A stretch of DNA of 64,000 nucleotides from Symbiodinium microadriaticum (taxonomy: Eukaryota > Sar > Dinophyceae > Suessiales > Symbiodiniaceae): assembly GCA_001939145.1 (NCBI GenBank), contig LSRX01000057.1:752672-816671 (forward strand), given 5' to 3'. Below the pieces are notes generated by a model that saw only the letters and a program-made list of their open reading frames with translations, ran no database searches and had not been told where the DNA came from. Below are positions 1 to 9,309 of the stretch, one piece after another. How positions within the stretch are numbered: the first letter of the stretch is position 1; every line of letters begins with the position of its first letter. The position numbers and the translations under genes were made by a program.

Positions 1-2316
1 CCTGCCCCTCCGTCCCCCTCTGCTGACAGGGACAAAGACAGAGAAACCGAGATCTGAGATAGCGAGACAGCGAGCGAGAGGGAGGTAGCAAGACAGGGAA
101 TGTGTTCTTGCGTAGGATATTTTGTTGCTGCTATATTTGCGTTATGTCTAGGTTTCTTCTGCGTTGTGTACAAGTTGTCCACGTTTATGTTATATTTGTT
201 CTACGTTATACGTTCCCTTTAAGTTTATTTCACGTTGTTTTCATGTTTATTTCAAGTTTATATCAAGTTTATTTCAAGTTTATTTCAAGTTTTTTTCAGG
301 TTGTGTTTCACGTCTTTTTAGCGTGTCACGTTTTACACACGTTTTTTTGTACGTTTATTTTACGATCTTTGTACGTTGCTTTTCACGTTTTTTTAGGGTC
401 GATGACTTTTAATTCACGTTTATTTTACGTTTTATAGATGCAGAAAACACACCAGTACTAGATAGTCTCGCCGACATAATCCTAGTGTGTCTAGTCGCTC
501 TCGCTGCAAGCAGCAGCAAGAGCAACATCTAGTACAAGAGCGCGTGTGCAAGTCTTTGTAGAAGTGGGAGTGGCAGTAGGACTAGTCGCAGTAGCAGCCG
601 TAGCTGTCGCAGTGGTAGTGGCAGCTGCTTATGCAGCAGCAACAGTAGTGGTGTAGTGATCGTCATTGTTGCTGAAGCACTTTTTTTGTACATAACCAGG
701 TCTGAACCACTGAATCATGCAAAGGTGCGAGGACATGAAATAAAGCTCGGCTCTCCTGCACCTGAGGACAATGGGCTTGCGGCTGCGAGGCTGCACTGGT
801 TTGAAGACCTCCAGCTTTGGGGCTAATGCCTGCGGACATGTTGTCCAATATGTGGGCAGCGAAGATGGCTACGTACATGGTGGCCCTGCACAGTCATGAG
901 ACGGATACCTTCTTGAGCAAGACTCCAGCTTCGAGGATCTTGGATGGTGTTGCGGGAGCCAAGCTCAGGGCGTCAGGGTTTGGGAACAGGGCCTCCCAAG
1001 AACACCGAACGCCTTGCCGCCCAGACACATCCAAGTCCAAGGTCTGGAAGTAAGCCGCCACCTTCGGGTTCTGGAAGATCCTGAAAACCCATGTGAAGGC
1101 ATGTTTTCCGGAAATATGCGCAGCTTCTTTTCGAGATACAACATGCAAAGTGAGCGAGAAATCAGGGCCTTGACTCTATGGAACAAGCTTGTAACATGCA
1201 ACCCTATGAGCCATGCTTGGTCAAAAGCCCAGAAAACTGCCCTTCATCCAAAGATTTAGTTTCTACAACAAGACGCAGCAAGTTCGGTTGATGCGATCCG
1301 CGGCACTCAATGAGCCTTGCTTCCGTGATCATACTGGACTTTGAGCAGCTGATCGCCCTGGCTTGGCTGGGTGCTACTCATGATCTTGGGGATCCTTGTC
1401 ACGGAAGGCATGTAGATAAGTAGGCTGTTTCCCAGATCATAAGCACATTTTCTGCAAGAAATTCAGACACACGTAGATCTTGTACATGTCTACACAGGTT
1501 GACAGAGAGAGACAGAGAGAGCGAGAGAGAAGGAGCGAGAAAAACAGACAGACAGGCAGTCTAGGTTGGATGCAGAGAACGTGCAAAAAGATGGGGGGCT
1601 TGGCATGCATGAATACAAGTTTTCTATTCAAGGCTGGACCTGCTTGAACCTGCTTGTACATACGACCGATAACAATCAGCACAGGAAAGTCTCACCTCCG
1701 CTACACATGTAGAGCACCCCACGACACAGACCGAGCCCAGCAACCGATATGCATATCAAATGGCATTTTCACATTCCGACTTACGGAGCCTACTAAGCCC
1801 GATTCTACAAACCTCTAGAGACAACTATAGACATAGACAATCTCATGGACACGCCCTGCCATCGACCAGGAAAGTAAGCAACTGTGCCGGTCGAGCTTTC
1901 ACCCAGCACAGCACAGCGAGACTGAAATAGTGGGGCATCCATTGGTCATTGATATAGTGGGTTTTTCGGGTTTCCTAAATATATCTCAAGCCTTCTTTGG
2001 GTTTTTTTGCCTCCCACCTAGCTAGGACAAGCCCGCATTGCAGGGTACACTCGAGAGAACAGTAGCTTGGCGATTAAGCAGCATGTGGCAAAGATCGCAG
2101 AGAAAACTTTACATCGTCTAGCACTGTCTCCGCAACTAGATAAGCTCACGCAGTGCAGCGATTTAGCAGCACGTGGCACGCATCGCCAAAGAAGACCATA
2201 CCTTGTGTAGAGACGTCGCGGTCTCTAACGACAAGATAAGGCTTCTCAGCGCAAAAGCAGAACTATACATAGGAGCCCATTCAATCGGCAGCGGTGCTGC
2301 AGAACTCTAGGACATC
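1..2316. other. Non-coding flank with simple repeats
   Basis: No open frame here is longer than about 110 codons and none resembles a known protein. The stretch holds a T-rich degenerate tandem repeat (190-435), an AGN-type trinucleotide-like stretch around 510-660, and a purine-rich GAGA/GACA tract around 1500-1560. At 2014-2060 there is a short sequence that recurs in degenerate form near 29150 and 36720. I see no RNA gene. Confidence 0.5.
190..435. repeat. Degenerate ACGTTTATTTT-type tandem repeat
   Basis: Short units of the form (A/C)(A/C)GTTTATTT recur about every 10-14 bases, with interruptions. Examples are TTTATTTCAAG repeated around 245-290 and CACGTTTATTTTACG near 415-430. The open frame across it is rich in Phe, Val and Tyr only because of the repeat. 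I treat it as non-coding low-complexity DNA. Confidence 0.6.
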
Positions 2317-2984
2317 TTATCCAACAGACCTGCTGCATTCCAGAGACATGCAGAGTTCCAGCAACCTCTTCTGACCGTTTTTGCCGTCTCCCAGAAACGC
2401 TGCCAAATAAAGAACTTCAAAAGCTTCCCGAAAGCCATGGCACCTTCGAGCTCTCAGCGCACGCACATAATACGGCTCCACAGAGAGGGTGAGCTTCACA
2501 TCGTACTTCAGAATTAGCATACTCACCGACATGGACAGGCTGCTTGCGAGCAAATTACAAATTGCGAAGGGTTCGCGATGACGAGATCTCAGAGGGTCCA
2601 CAAGAGCAGACTGCATCATGCTGATTTGCATCGGCCTCCATGCGTCAAATTGGTGCCCATAGTGCCAGTCATTCCGCGTAGGAAGACATTCGGACTTGAA
2701 TGACAGCCATAGCACCGATGCTGCTACACAGCTGCTAATCTCCTCCTGTTCCAACAAGCTGACGACACAAGCTTGCGCGGATCACGAATAGTCTCTGTCA
2801 GCTGGATTGCAAAAATATCACAGGCATCAGGTGAAGATGGGAACGCTGCTATCAGATTCCGAATCAGTGCGGCTGTTTTCGGCTTTCTGCAGAAGTCCTC
2901 AAAGATGCCAGCTGTATGCTGTTCTGTGGGGGTGTTGGAAGGTGCCAACACCACTGCAGCATTGCTCTCAGCATCTAACTCCAA
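2317..2984 (-). pseudogene. Possible minus-strand gene fragment with one frame change, function unknown
   Basis: Two adjoining minus-strand frames read as one plausible protein if the frame changes once near 2740-2760. The upstream part (about 2984 down to 2740) gives a soluble-looking stretch including CRKPKTAALIRNLIAAFP and FAIQLTETIRDPRKL. The downstream part (2757-2317, 146 codons) continues with EQEEISSCVAASVLWL and ends at a normal stop. The change of frame could be a frameshift in a decaying copy or a short unseen intron; no canonical GT-AG pair of sensible length is obvious. I do not recognise a family. It lies just upstream of the retroelement array and is on the opposite strand. A plus-strand frame (2773-3258) overlaps it and is less protein-like. 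Confidence 0.3.
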
Positions 2985-3270
2985 CAGACGCCAGCATATT
3001 CGCGATATCGCCAGTCAATTGTTCGTCTTTCTCCCCAGACCATCAAAGTGCAGACTTCTGCAGAGGGCAGAAGGATACCAGCATCCGGTCGCTTCCACTA
3101 AAGCAGTCGCTGGCTGCCCCCATGGCACTCACAGCGCTTTCGCCCAAGAGAACTTCAACCTAGTACCCCAGCAGCATGTGAACATAAAGCCCTTGGTTTA
3201 TGAAGAATTGTCCCATGTGATCCCTGGCGAAGCACGGGATTGTGGGAGAGGGGGGTGACGAGGTCGTTTT
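2985..3270. other. Short flank before the retroelement array
   Basis: I see no gene supported on either strand. It ends abruptly where similarity to the retroelement 3' region begins at GTCTGTGTAATTC (3271), which I take as the 5'-truncation point of the first copy. Confidence 0.4.
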
Positions 3271-3671
3271 GTCTGTGTAATTCTGCTGTACATGCGACAA
3301 ACCTTGATACCCTGCAGGACCTGACAGTGCTGAATGCAGCCATGTTCTCATGCTGTCATGTACGCTTTTGTTTCCAGGTTTTCTTAGGTTTTGAAATTTC
3401 TTTTTTCTTTTTTCTGATTTTCTTTCTTGATTGCAACATTCTCTCGCAGGGGGCCAGGAACCCACATTCACCTGTCCTGGCCAACGAAGACCAGGTGATG
3501 TGGGGGTGCAAACGTACCTGCTGAAAGTAACTGCACGACCTGGGTGTCGGTGTACGCAGCTGGTGTGCAACTAGTTTCACTTGACGCTGAAAACAGGTTT
3601 TTCAAGGTACAGGTCATGTTTGTTCATGTTTTACAGATGTCAAATGATGCAGTGCTCTACATCCAGGATCA
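3271..3671 (+). mobile_element. 5'-truncated 3' end of the Penelope-like element (copy 0)
   Basis: From GTCTGTGTAATTC at 3271 this segment matches 4143 onward and 19448 onward almost base for base through the pyrimidine tract ending TTCTCTCGCAG. It then keeps only the hairpin framework and short blocks such as ACGTACCTGC. It carries no ORF of the element. The abrupt start inside the element's 3' region fits 5' truncation during target-primed reverse transcription. It abuts the next copy head to tail, as in tandem Penelope-like elements. Confidence 0.7.
3452..3482 (+). other. Conserved 3'-end hairpin, copy 0
   Basis: GGCCAGGA (3452-3459) pairs perfectly with TCCTGGCC (3475-3482) around a 15-base loop. 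It follows TTCTCTCGCAGG and is followed by AACGAAG, as in the other two copies, whose arms have different sequences. Confidence 0.7.
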
Positions 3672-4560
3672 GGCGGGGACGTCATGTGCAGGCACTGATG
3701 CCAACAAAGCTGTGTTACCATGGAGCTCCCTCATGAGGGCCCATGGGTTTCGGCGAAATATGCCGGCGCGAAGGCGTTCTTGTGTTAGCAGGTCCGGAAA
3801 TCAGGTAGGATGATTACATGTTCAAGTGGAGATCACCAGTGGAAATCAACAGTCATGTGTGGAAGTCAGCTTTCTGGAGAGAGCACGCTGGAAATCGGCT
3901 CAATTGGCGGCAAGCGCCCTTTGCACGAGTGCTTTGCGTATTACGCTTCTCTTTGTTGAAACCTACAGCATGGATCGAGAACGTAGCCCACGCCGCTCCC
4001 AGTGGCGTTTGCCTACGCCTACACCACCTCAGAGTTGGCAGGGAGGCCTTGCATTGCGAAAAAAGAATGAATTGAGCGTTTGCCTTCACTGTCTGTTCTT
4101 GTCTGCGAGCTTGGTACCATGTTATCGCCCCTTTGGGGCATGTCTGTGTAATTCTGCTGTACATGCGACAAACCTTGATACCCTGCAGGACCTGACAGTG
4201 CTGAATGCAGCCATGTCCTCATGCAGTCATGTACGCTTTTGTTTCCAGGTTTTCTTAGGTTTTGAAATTTCTTTTTTCTGATTTTCTTTCTTGATTGCAA
4301 CATTCTCTCGCAGGGGGCACCTGAGGCGTGGAAGGGTCAGGTGCCAACGAAGACACCTTTCCATCGCCTGTGATATCAGTTCTGGACGCAGAACTGACGT
4401 ACCTGCAAAATGCTGGGCCCCTGTGCCAGCAAGATTAGCAAACTTGACTTGGTTTTCACAAAGGCAGGTTTTCAGGTTTGTCGTTTTGCCGCTGTTTTGC
4501 ACACATGACAGTCGTATTCAACCAGATTTTAAACCTTATGTTGGACGAGAACCTCTACCA
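3672..4560 (+). mobile_element. Internally deleted 889-bp derivative of the element (copy 1)
   Basis: Bases 3672-4047 match 4561-4936 with no difference that I noticed, including the leader and the first 24 or so codons of the gag-like ORF (ATG at 3970). At 4046/4047 the sequence jumps directly to what in the long copy lies at 19351 (GCCTTGCATTGCG), removing about 14.4 kb. The breakpoint has a shared GC and does not fit a canonical GT-AG or GC-AG intron, so a deletion or template jump is more likely than a retro-spliced RNA. The ORF reads through into the 3' region and stops at 4281, so it makes at most a short chimera. The unit keeps both ends and could be mobilised in trans. Confidence 0.75.
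4316..4345 (+). other. Conserved 3'-end hairpin, copy 1
   Basis: GGCACCTGA (4316-4324) pairs perfectly with TCAGGTGCC (4337-4345), loop 12 bases, flanked by TTCTCTCGCAGG and AACGAAG. About 25 bases downstream a second perfect stem, CAGTTCTG-gacg-CAGAACTG, precedes the shared ACGTACCTGC. Confidence 0.7.
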
Positions 4561-4858
4561 GGCTGGGACGTCATGTGCAGGCACTGATGCCAACAAAGCT
4601 GTGTTACCATGGAGCTCCCTCATGAGGGCCCATGGGTTTCGGCGAAATATGCCGGCGCGAAGGCGTTCTTGTGTTAGCAGGTCCGGAAATCAGGTAGGAT
4701 GATTACATGTTCAAGTGGAGATCACCAGTGGAAATCAACAGTCATGTGTGGAAGTCAGCTTTCTGGAGAGAGCACGCTGGAAATCGGCTCAATTGGCGGC
4801 AAGCGCCCTTTGCACGAGTGCTTTGCGTATTACGCTTCTCTTTGTTGAAACCTACAGC

Positions 4859-6307
4859 ATGGATCGAGAACGTAGCCCACGCCGCTCCCAGTGGCGTTTG
4901 CCTACGCCTACACCACCTCAGAGTTGGCAGGGAGGCAGGCCAGCTTATCCTGCGGTGCAACCGCAGAACTTACCGTGGCAGCCCAATCCACGCTTGGCTC
5001 AGATGCTATCAGCACCGGTGGCCCCTCAAATTACTGGAGCTCCGCCGCCGCCACGAACCAACGCACAAGCTGGTGGCCCCGTACATCAAAGTGCAGGTTC
5101 GGGCTACATTCGGCCAGCATCTCCGCAAGGCATGCCGTCAGGACCGGGTATGCGCTCTTTCGGGCCTCTATTACCTGCAGATTTTGTGCAAAATCCTAAC
5201 TTTCTGGATACACGCACAGTGGCAGGTGTCAGCTTGCCCCGATGGGTTCGCAGAACGGATTGGACGACAAAGAAGCAGATTGATCAATGTCCGACGCATG
5301 TGATTCCCCTACATTCGGTGTTGTATCAGGGTTGGAACAGCTATTGGATCCGTCACATTGCTGAAGGCAAGCCTACTTTCTTCGCAGGCTTTCGGAGCAT
5401 GGCGGAAACAGTTTTCTGTCACGCTCTCTTCTCGAAGCTTCGTGAGGAGTCCATTGATCTTGATGAACTTGGAATGATGCTTTCAGGAGGTCGTGCTCAT
5501 CAAGGAAGTCCAATTACTAACGATGTGAAGCTGCAGGCATCACAGGAATTGGCAGGAAAAGTGGTTGAGTTTATGCTTGGTCTTTATCCGCAGGATGCTC
5601 CGGATCCGAAGGTTGTTGATCTTGAGAGTCAGGTGCATATGTTGCAGCAACAGCTCGCCAGATTTGAGAAAAGTCCGGCACCTTCGACCGCCCGGGAACC
5701 TACTACTGCTGCAAGTGCAACCCCCTCCCCGGTCCCTGCCATTGCCGGTTTGTCTTCGTTGCCCATCAACGCGGACTCTCCCCCTCCGCCCCCCCGGGAT
5801 GATATTTCATCGTCGAAGGCGCCTGACGGATCCACCCGGCTTGTCAAACCGGACACCAGGTCTTCGCTCTTTCAAGCGTTTGAGAAAGGAAAGGCCCAAG
5901 AGCATGCCAACGCTAAGGTAGTCGAGCCTGAGGAATCCACAGACCCGGCGTCGTCATCTGGAGTTCCGGCCAAGGCAGAGTACGGGACCGCATCACATGT
6001 TGCATCAGTTGTGAATTTCCCGGACGACAGCAAGAAGTCCTTCATGACGCGGCAATGGAAAACATGTCGCAACGACCGTGAGGTGACTACTTGGATCGAG
6101 TCAATCACACTTTCCAAAGCAAACAGAAAGAAGTTGGTGACGTGGTCGGCTCACGTCCAAAAGTGGCATGACGATCTTCCGGCCAGTGAACAAGCTTCTC
6201 TTGACCAGACGGTGGCCAATTGGGGTGTCCCCATCAGAGACGTCGCTAAGCTCAAGGCCGGGTCACTCCTTCGCATCCTTGCGGTTGCCACAATTCTCAT
6301 CGCTTGA
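4859..6307 (+). CDS. Gag-like ORF1 of the retroelement
   Basis: I chose ATG 4859 because it directly follows a pyrimidine-rich stretch ending ACCTACAG and begins a clean protein, MDRERSPRRSQWR, although the frame is open further upstream. The 482-residue product has a short basic Arg/Ser start, a Pro/Gln-rich low-complexity segment (about residues 15-100), and a globular part with LPRWVRRTDWTTKKQID and WNSYWIRHIAEGKPTFF. A short coiled coil follows (DLESQVHMLQQQLARFEKS, around residue 260), then a Pro/Ser-rich linker and a second charged domain containing MTRQWKTCRNDREVTTWIES. I see no zinc knuckle. Position in front of the polymerase suggests a nucleic-acid-binding structural protein, by analogy only. 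It ends with UGA in the context UGA-CUAG, and the polymerase frame is open immediately after, so part of the product is probably extended. Confidence 0.75.
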   Translation: MDRERSPRRSQWRLPTPTPPQSWQGGRPAYPAVQPQNLPWQPNPRLAQMLSAPVAPQITGAPPPPRTNAQAGGPVHQSAGSGYIRPASPQGMPSGPGMRSFGPLLPADFVQNPNFLDTRTVAGVSLPRWVRRTDWTTKKQIDQCPTHVIPLHSVLYQGWNSYWIRHIAEGKPTFFAGFRSMAETVFCHALFSKLREESIDLDELGMMLSGGRAHQGSPITNDVKLQASQELAGKVVEFMLGLYPQDAPDPKVVDLESQVHMLQQQLARFEKSPAPSTAREPTTAASATPSPVPAIAGLSSLPINADSPPPPPRDDISSSKAPDGSTRLVKPDTRSSLFQAFEKGKAQEHANAKVVEPEESTDPASSSGVPAKAEYGTASHVASVVNFPDDSKKSFMTRQWKTCRNDREVTTWIESITLSKANRKKLVTWSAHVQKWHDDLPASEQASLDQTVANWGVPIRDVAKLKAGSLLRILAVATILIA

Positions 6308-6311
6308 CTAG
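6305..6311 (+). promoter_or_regulatory. Candidate stop-codon readthrough site UGA-CUAG
   Basis: The ORF1 stop is TGA followed by CTAG, and the same frame then stays open for 951 codons to 9160. UGA CUAG is the established efficient readthrough motif of several animal mRNAs (for example AQP4 and OPRL1), and UGA CUA is also used by some plant and animal RNA viruses. A small 5-bp hairpin (6350-6354 with 6362-6366) lies about 40 bases downstream, but it is too weak to count as evidence. Confidence 0.6.
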
Positions 6312-9160
6312 ATGACATTCTGCTACAGCGTGACAGATTTCGTACAACACATCCATCGAAAGGATGGTGGCATACTCACCGAGGCAGCTTGGAGCTGCTC
6401 CGGAATGCGCACTTGTTTTTCCAAGGCTTGTACGAAAACCCAACCATGCTGGGGCACAAAATGATGGATGTTGTCATCTGGGCGAGGGGCAAGTTTCTTT
6501 TGTTGGCTTGTGACTTTGGAATTGTACAGTCATCCCTTCTGTCACGCCTTCGCATCCGCAGCTCCCAGTACACCTGGGCCTTTTTTCAATCCAAGTCAGT
6601 GGTCTATTGTCGACTTTTTCTCCAGCCAGAACTCAAGGCATATTTGTACGTCGGTTCGACAGCTCAAACACTGAGCGATCGTGAAAGAACAAGATGGGGG
6701 AAGTTCAAGCAGATTCGTGCAGGCAAGGCCGTGCATGGTGAATTGAGCCTTTTTTGGTACCATCGGCGTGCCAACTATCATATGGCGATCCCTATGGTCA
6801 TTCTTCATGTGCCACGCGCAGATTGTTTGCACACTATTGAGCAAACGTTCATCAACTTATTACAGCCTTTTTTGAACGCTCCATGGGTGAGGGCATTGGT
6901 TCGAGCCAAGCACGCCAACATTGCAACTTCCGATCCTGTCAGGTGTGTGCGCAGGTATGTTACGTCGTGGAGACAGTTTCGACGCTTTCGACGGCGGAAT
7001 CTCACACTTGCTGGGCTGGCACCCTCCGTCTTCCGCTCTGAAAATGTGGTGCAGTCGATTGTGTACTGTTATCAGATTCTATTTGACCTTGCTTCTGACA
7101 GTCTTCAATCCTTTCTTGCACAAAAGTTCCTGCGGAGCAATCAGGTTGATGCTGACATGATATATCGACTTTATCGGATGGCTACCCACCTTGGCGACCC
7201 CTTCTACGAGACCAGCTGTCGATCCAAATTGAATCAGGTCCTGGCCTTTAGGTCTATGCGAGTTCCTGGCGTTTGTCGTCCTCTCTCCGTCCCGTTTCTG
7301 TTGCCTGAGCGTGTATTCACTCGACGAGTTCGACGTCTGCTTGGAGACATTCTGGATGTCTCCACTCATAAGCTGTTGCCGTATCATATTCCTTCCACAT
7401 CTTTGGTGGCTAAAAGCCACCCTAAGATCAAGGACATCTTGTTCTCGCATAAGAAGCTCTTGATGCAGTGGGACCCCAAGCTTACCCCAGACCAAGCCGG
7501 TATTCGGTGCTGTTGCGCACAGATCCTCAAGGATCACCCTCGATTGACAGTGGCACAGGGCCATATTGCATCTTCAGCTACGCTTCTTTCCTTATCGGAT
7601 GATCTACGTTGCATTGCACAATCCAGTTGCAACAATACTGTGTTCATGGATGCGAAAGCCCATTGGAGCTGCTTTCGAACCACCGTCTATGAATGGATCG
7701 AACATCATGACCTTGTCAGATATGATGAAAAAGAGGTTCGCGCAGTATGGGAGAGATTGTGGCAAGAGCATGAACAAGCGCTGGAAGGCCATTGGACAGT
7801 TGCGCAAATCAATCGCCTTAAGTCTCATTCCAAGGGGCTCATATGGCATGTACGAGACCACGAGGGCGCTCACAGCCATGTTTTCTGTCCGGTCAAGTAT
7901 TGGATGATGCTACAGAACACCTTTACAGCTGATTCCATCTTTCTTCCGGTCGAACTAAGTGTGCCGGCCGTCATGACGCAGATGGAGCAAGCTGTCCCTG
8001 AGCATATCTTGAGCGCTTTTCCGTTCAAATTTTCCTCACGTAAATCCAAAGTGTCGTGGGCATACATTTTGCCCAAGTTCAAGAAGGACTGGAAGGCGGG
8101 TCGACCGATTGTCAGTTTTTCGGCTCATCCAGCCCGTCAGTTTCTCGTCATCATGGCCAGGGTGACAGAGATGCTTGTTGCAGAGGTGTGTCCCCACACC
8201 CGACCATACAACGACGCTATCATGCTCTGGCAAGCTATCCATCAGTTGTTTGGGCAGACAGACACGCCTACACTGTCTGCGCCTGATCCTTTGGCCCTGC
8301 ACAACCAGGACCTTTCAGGTTTTTTCGTCAGCATCCCGGTCGAGCGGTTCATGATCACATTCCGTCTGCTATTGACCAAGTTTTATGGCTGTGCGGATGA
8401 GGATTTGGAGAGCACTTTGAACCATGCCACCATCACCGTTGACTTGACCAACGATCTGTCGGTCATGAAGACTATACGAGGTCGACATTGCTTGATTCAT
8501 GATAAGCATATTGCTGTCCCCATGCGACTTTTTCTTGAAGCGGTAAGGGTGTCGTTCAAATTTACATTGTTTACAGTTGGCGGACAAACTATTCAGCAGC
8601 TTCGCGGTGCACCCATGGGAAGTCATTTCTCCCCCGCTGCATGTCACGCCGTTGTCAGCCTGTACGAACACATGTATTTCGGACATTGTCTGTTGCAATC
8701 CGTCCGAATGCCCAACTTTGGATTGGTGGTCAGGTATGTGGACAATCGCTTGGCCTTGCTACATCCTAGCTGCGACAAGCAGTCGGTTATACGAGCATTC
8801 TTGCATCCGGATGTCTATATTCCACCTATTGTGTTGGAATACGAGGACGGCAACATATTTCTCGGTTTTGACATTGACCCTGTCACTCGCACGATATCGT
8901 ATGTTCAGCCAGACGCCTCTTGGAAGTTCCTACACAAAAAGTCTGCGGCCAGCACCCGAACACTTCTCAGCAGCTTTCGTTCCCGGGCTCATTTAATTAC
9001 ACGGGCGTCATGGCCTCAAGAGCAGCGGGACCGTGACCTTCGCCTTCTACAACAGGCCTACGTGAATCAGGACTATGATGAACATCTGCTTTCACCCATC
9101 TTGAAGCATATTCGATTTCAAGCTGACTTTCGTTGCTCTCCACAGTCGAACCAGGAATAG
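6308..9160 (+). CDS. GIY-YIG endonuclease / reverse transcriptase polyprotein (readthrough extension)
   Basis: The frame is open from the codon after the ORF1 UGA, and its first ATG is only at 6446. The GIY-YIG-like nuclease comes first: YLYVGST (YVG codons 6647-6655), an Arg-rich DRERTRW helix, and the likely metal-binding Glu in TIEQTF (codon 6839) followed by NAP. After a long linker come reverse transcriptase motifs: RPIVSFSAHPARQF (8102 on), motif A QDLSGFFVSIP (Asp codon 8309), motif B QLRGAPMGSHFSPA (8597 on), motif C RYVDNRL (8732-8752) and FLGFDI. The KFKKDWKAGRPIVS and QLRGAPMG signatures fit Penelope-like and related enzymes. Motif C is YVDN rather than YxDD, so the second Asp is replaced; whether this lowers activity is unknown. 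Use of ATG 6446 as an independent start is the alternative, but no splice-acceptor-like leader is seen there. The product should prime and copy element RNA at nicked target DNA. Confidence 0.85.
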   Translation, partial: LDDILLQRDRFRTTHPSKGWWHTHRGSLELLRNAHLFFQGLYENPTMLGHKMMDVVIWARGKFLLLACDFGIVQSSLLSRLRIRSSQYTWAFFQSKSVVYCRLFLQPELKAYLYVGSTAQTLSDRERTRWGKFKQIRAGKAVHGELSLFWYHRRANYHMAIPMVILHVPRADCLHTIEQTFINLLQPFLNAPWVRALVRAKHANIATSDPVRCVRRYVTSWRQFRRFRRRNLTLAGLAPSVFRSENVVQSIVYCYQILFDLASDSLQSFLAQKFLRSNQVDADMIYRLYRMATHLGDPFYETSCRSKLNQVLAFRSMRVPGVCRPLSVPFLLPERVFTRRVRRLLGDILDVSTHKLLPYHIPSTSLVAKSHPKIKDILFSHKKLLMQWDPKLTPDQAGIRCCCAQILKDHPRLTVAQGHIASSATLLSLSDDLRCIAQSSCNNTVFMDAKAHWSCFRTTVYEWIEHHDLVRYDEKEVRAVWERLWQEHEQALEGHWTVAQINRLKSHSKGLIWHVRDHEGAHSHVFCPVKYWMMLQNTFTADSIFLPVELSVPAVMTQMEQAVPEHILSAFPFKFSSRKSKVSWAYILPKFKKDWKAGRPIVSFSAHPARQFLVIMARVTEMLVAEVCPHTRPYNDAIMLWQAIHQLFGQTDTPTLSAPDPLALHNQDLSGFFVSIPVERFMITFRLLLTKFYGCADEDLESTLNHATITVDLTNDLSVMKTIRGRHCLIHDKHIAVPMRLFLEAVRVSFKFTLFTVGGQTIQQLRGAPMGSHFSPAACHAVVSLYEHMYFGHCLLQSVRMPNFGLVVRYVDNRLALLHPSCDKQSVIRAFLHPDVYIPPIVLEYEDGNIFLGFDIDPVTRTISYVQPDASWKFLHKKSAASTRTLLSSFRSRAHLITRASWPQEQRDRDLRLLQQAYVNQDYDEHLLSPILKHIRFQADFRCSPQSNQE

Positions 9161-9309
9161 GAAAGAGCGTCCTACCTGTTGCTGTGCTGTGCTGTGTCTT
9201 GTCACATTGAATCTCACACTTGTCTCCTTCATGCATCATTGTAAAGCCGTGCTCGAGCATCCTTCGAGTTGGTGTACATCAGCTACACGTTGGGCTCTCC
9301 CTTGGCGCC

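Noticed and set aside
3672..3720. CTGATG near the element start as part of a hammerhead ribozyme, as found in many Penelope-like elements
   Set aside because: The required CUGANGA and GAAA core with three stems could not be fitted around GGCACTGATGCC here or at 4580 or 19872. A covariance-model search would settle it.
4040..4052. The internal deletion of copy 1 as a retro-spliced intron
   Set aside because: Neither possible breakpoint gives GT-AG or GC-AG ends in the long copy, so a deletion or template jump fits better.
6312..6480. ATG at 6312 as start of an extra small ORF after ORF1
   Set aside because: It is out of frame with the polymerase and ends within about 55 codons. The in-frame readthrough explanation accounts for the junction better.
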